From: Campylobacterales bacterium
GTDB lineage: Bacteria; Campylobacterota; Campylobacteria; Campylobacterales; JALSKU01
Assembly: GCA_027038235.1 (NCBI GenBank)
Contig: JALVXV010000250.1
Coordinates: 1-8,244, forward strand
Direction of reading: 5' to 3'
Length of the DNA: 8,244 nt
Shown here piece after piece: positions 7,297 to 8,244 of the stretch. Below the pieces are notes generated by a model. That model was not told the origin of the DNA, did no database searches, and saw only the letters and a program-made list of their open reading frames with translations. The position numbers were made by a program, and so were the translations under genes. Position 1 is the stretch's first letter. Each line of letters begins with the position of its first letter.

Positions 7297-7859
7297 TTTG
7301 CCACCCCCTCTTCAAATTCACTCTTGGCTTCAAAGTCGCTCTTTATACTTAAACTTATATCCATCTTTTTGCTAACTAGCACAATTCCAGCTACCATTGC
7401 AACCAAAAGCATAACCGCAGTCAATTCAAACGGCACTAAATATTTTGTAAAGAGTATATATCCTACCATCTTTGAGTTGCTAACTCCATCAATTAAAGGT
7501 GTAGATATGATGATATTTTTAGATATTATAGGAGATGATACTATCACTACTAAAAGTATTGCAATAGCAGTAGCGAAAGAGTATATCATCCTCTTTGCTT
7601 TGATACTCTCTTTTACATCTTTTGTTGTATCTATAAATATCATACCAAATGCATATACTGCCATAACTGCACCACTATAAACTATGATCTGCACTACTCC
7701 TAAAAAATCAGCATCCAATAAAAAGAAGAAGCCTGATATAAATATCATACCTCCTGCAAGTGCTGTCATAGAGTAGAGGGCATTTTTGCTAAATACCACT
7801 ATACTAAACATTGCTATCGTTAAAAACGAAAAAAGATAAAATGCTATCAATTCATACAT
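7293..7859 (-). CDS. nuoJ: NADH-quinone oxidoreductase subunit J
   Basis: NuoJ is a membrane subunit next to the quinone chamber; its third helix changes shape during turnover and helps couple electron transfer to proton pumping. The 188-residue protein (E. coli about 184) has five membrane segments, roughly at 3-22, 28-48, 53-76, 91-113 and 142-163. The family's most conserved stretch is present at 50-76, including DFLGVVQIIVYSGAVMAVYAF with Tyr61 at the pi-bulge position. A buried glutamate follows at 145 in FELTAVMLLVAMVAGIVLV. The start at 7859 is favoured because AAGGA ends 6 nt upstream. An out-of-frame ATG at 7864 is only 1 nt from that site. The last residues are charged, and their codons carry the nuoK ribosome binding site. 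Confidence 0.97.
   Translation of the reverse strand: MYELIAFYLFSFLTIAMFSIVVFSKNALYSMTALAGGMIFISGFFFLLDADFLGVVQIIVYSGAVMAVYAFGMIFIDTTKDVKESIKAKRMIYSFATAIAILLVVIVSSPIISKNIIISTPLIDGVSNSKMVGYILFTKYLVPFELTAVMLLVAMVAGIVLVSKKMDISLSIKSDFEAKSEFEEGVAK
7303..7310 (-). promoter_or_regulatory. Ribosome binding site of nuoK (GAGGGGGT), inside the end of nuoJ
   Basis: Minus-strand GAGGGGGT lies 6 nt before the nuoK ATG within the codons for the Glu-Glu-Gly-Val end of NuoJ. Together with the ATGA overlap it supports coupled translation of J and K. It is identical to the site before nuoL. Confidence 0.65.
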
Positions 7860-7865
7860 ATCATA

Positions 7866-7870
7866 TCCTT
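7866..7870 (-). promoter_or_regulatory. Ribosome binding site of nuoJ, overlapping the nuoI stop codon
   Basis: Minus-strand AAGGA begins within the nuoI TAA stop and ends 6 nt before the nuoJ ATG at 7859. This selects that ATG over the out-of-frame ATG at 7864 and puts nuoJ under ribosomes terminating on nuoI. Confidence 0.75.
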
Positions 7871-8244
7871 AATAAGCCAAAGGTGTTTTTTTGATAAATT
7901 TATCAGCATCTTTGCTAGGTGCACCAAATCCTGGAAACTCTCTTTGTTTTCCAGCTTTAAATATCTCCAATGGGGTCAATAGATCCTCCTTTTGTGCGAA
8001 CTCTGCTCTTTGTTCACTTGCTATCTCATAATCTTGTCCATGAACAATGGCTAATTCAGGACAAACTTCAGCACAATATCCACAATATATACATCTACCG
8101 AAATTTATAGTATAATCAAGCACCTCTTTTCTGCTATTTTTATCAACTTTTGTATCAATTCTTATACATTTTGCAATACAAATCTTTTCACAAAGTCCAC
8201 ACCCAATACATCTGTTTTCTCCGCTTTCAAGAAGTCTTTGAAGT
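7869..8244 (-). CDS. nuoI: NADH-quinone oxidoreductase subunit I, 2x[4Fe-4S] protein (N-terminus outside window)
   Basis: NuoI carries clusters N6a and N6b, which pass electrons along the peripheral arm of complex I to the N2 cluster and quinone. The frame is open from the window edge and ends at TAA 7869-7871, giving 124 visible codons; roughly the first third of the protein is missing. A GTG at 8123 lies inside the domain and is not the real start. Visible residues begin LQRLLESGENR. Motif 1 is CIGCGLCEKIC (fragment residues 12-22), with Ile instead of the usual Pro after the last Cys and an extra Cys at 26. Motif 2 is CIYCGYCAEVCPELAI (51-66), the standard form. A charged tail of about 55 residues, ending KKTPLAY, is typical of the longer Campylobacterota NuoI. 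The gene is the first visible of the operon and sits 9 nt before nuoJ. Confidence 0.96.
   Translation of the reverse strand, partial: LQRLLESGENRCIGCGLCEKICIAKCIRIDTKVDKNSRKEVLDYTINFGRCIYCGYCAEVCPELAIVHGQDYEIASEQRAEFAQKEDLLTPLEIFKAGKQREFPGFGAPSKDADKFIKKTPLAY

Noticed and set aside
7324..7680. Plus-strand open frame of 118 codons
   Set aside because: Antisense shadow of nuoJ; Ile/Thr/Ser-rich complement of a hydrophobic gene, with no independent evidence of coding.
8121..8123. GTG as a start for an 84-residue ferredoxin-like protein
   Set aside because: The frame continues upstream through the first [4Fe-4S] motif to the window edge, so the GTG is an internal Val codon of nuoI.
1..8244. A novel defence, mobile or biosynthetic system
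   Set aside because: Every base outside a 60-nt gap and a few short junctions belongs to known complex I genes or the PflA-like gene; there are no repeats, transposases, integrases or unfamiliar enzyme domains.

Overview
This window is the distal half of a respiratory complex I (nuo) operon from a low-GC member of the Campylobacterota (Epsilonproteobacteria). It is followed on the same strand by a large secreted tetratricopeptide-repeat protein that best matches the flagellar motor scaffold protein PflA. All genes lie on the minus strand, so transcription runs from high to low coordinates. The phylum assignment rests on three things: the gene order nuoI-J-K-L-M-N-pflA, which is the order known in Campylobacter jejuni and Helicobacter pylori; the AT-rich codon use; and the form of NuoI, in which the first iron-sulfur motif lacks the usual proline and carries an extra cysteine. 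I cannot name the genus.

Layout in transcription order. The C-terminal part of nuoI (8244 to 7869) carries two [4Fe-4S] motifs. It is followed by nuoJ, nuoK, nuoL, nuoM and nuoN, all complete membrane-arm subunits. The junctions are tight: 9 nt between I and J, a 4-nt ATGA overlap J/K, 2 nt between K and L, 11 nt between L and M, and a 1-nt TAATG overlap M/N. This indicates one polycistronic, translationally coupled unit. The nuo promoter lies outside the window. A 60-nt gap after nuoN (2047 to 2106) holds a 13-bp hairpin and a perfect extended -10 element placed so that transcription would begin at or very near the A of the pflA start codon. The last 2046 bases are the pflA reading frame, open for 682 codons to the window edge with its C-terminus missing.

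How the genes work together. NuoI passes electrons through two iron-sulfur clusters towards quinone. NuoJ and NuoK link the quinone site to the antiporter-like subunits NuoN, NuoM and NuoL, which pump protons. The key acidic and basic residues of these channels are all present, so the module looks functional. PflA is not part of complex I. In relatives it is a periplasmic piece of the flagellar motor needed for rotation, and that motor uses the proton gradient complex I builds. Whether the linkage has regulatory meaning is unknown.

No RNA genes, mobile elements, CRISPR arrays or plus-strand genes were found, and there is no gene-free stretch longer than 60 bases. Most of the window is ordinary housekeeping sequence. 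The part most worth a second look is the nuoN-pflA junction.
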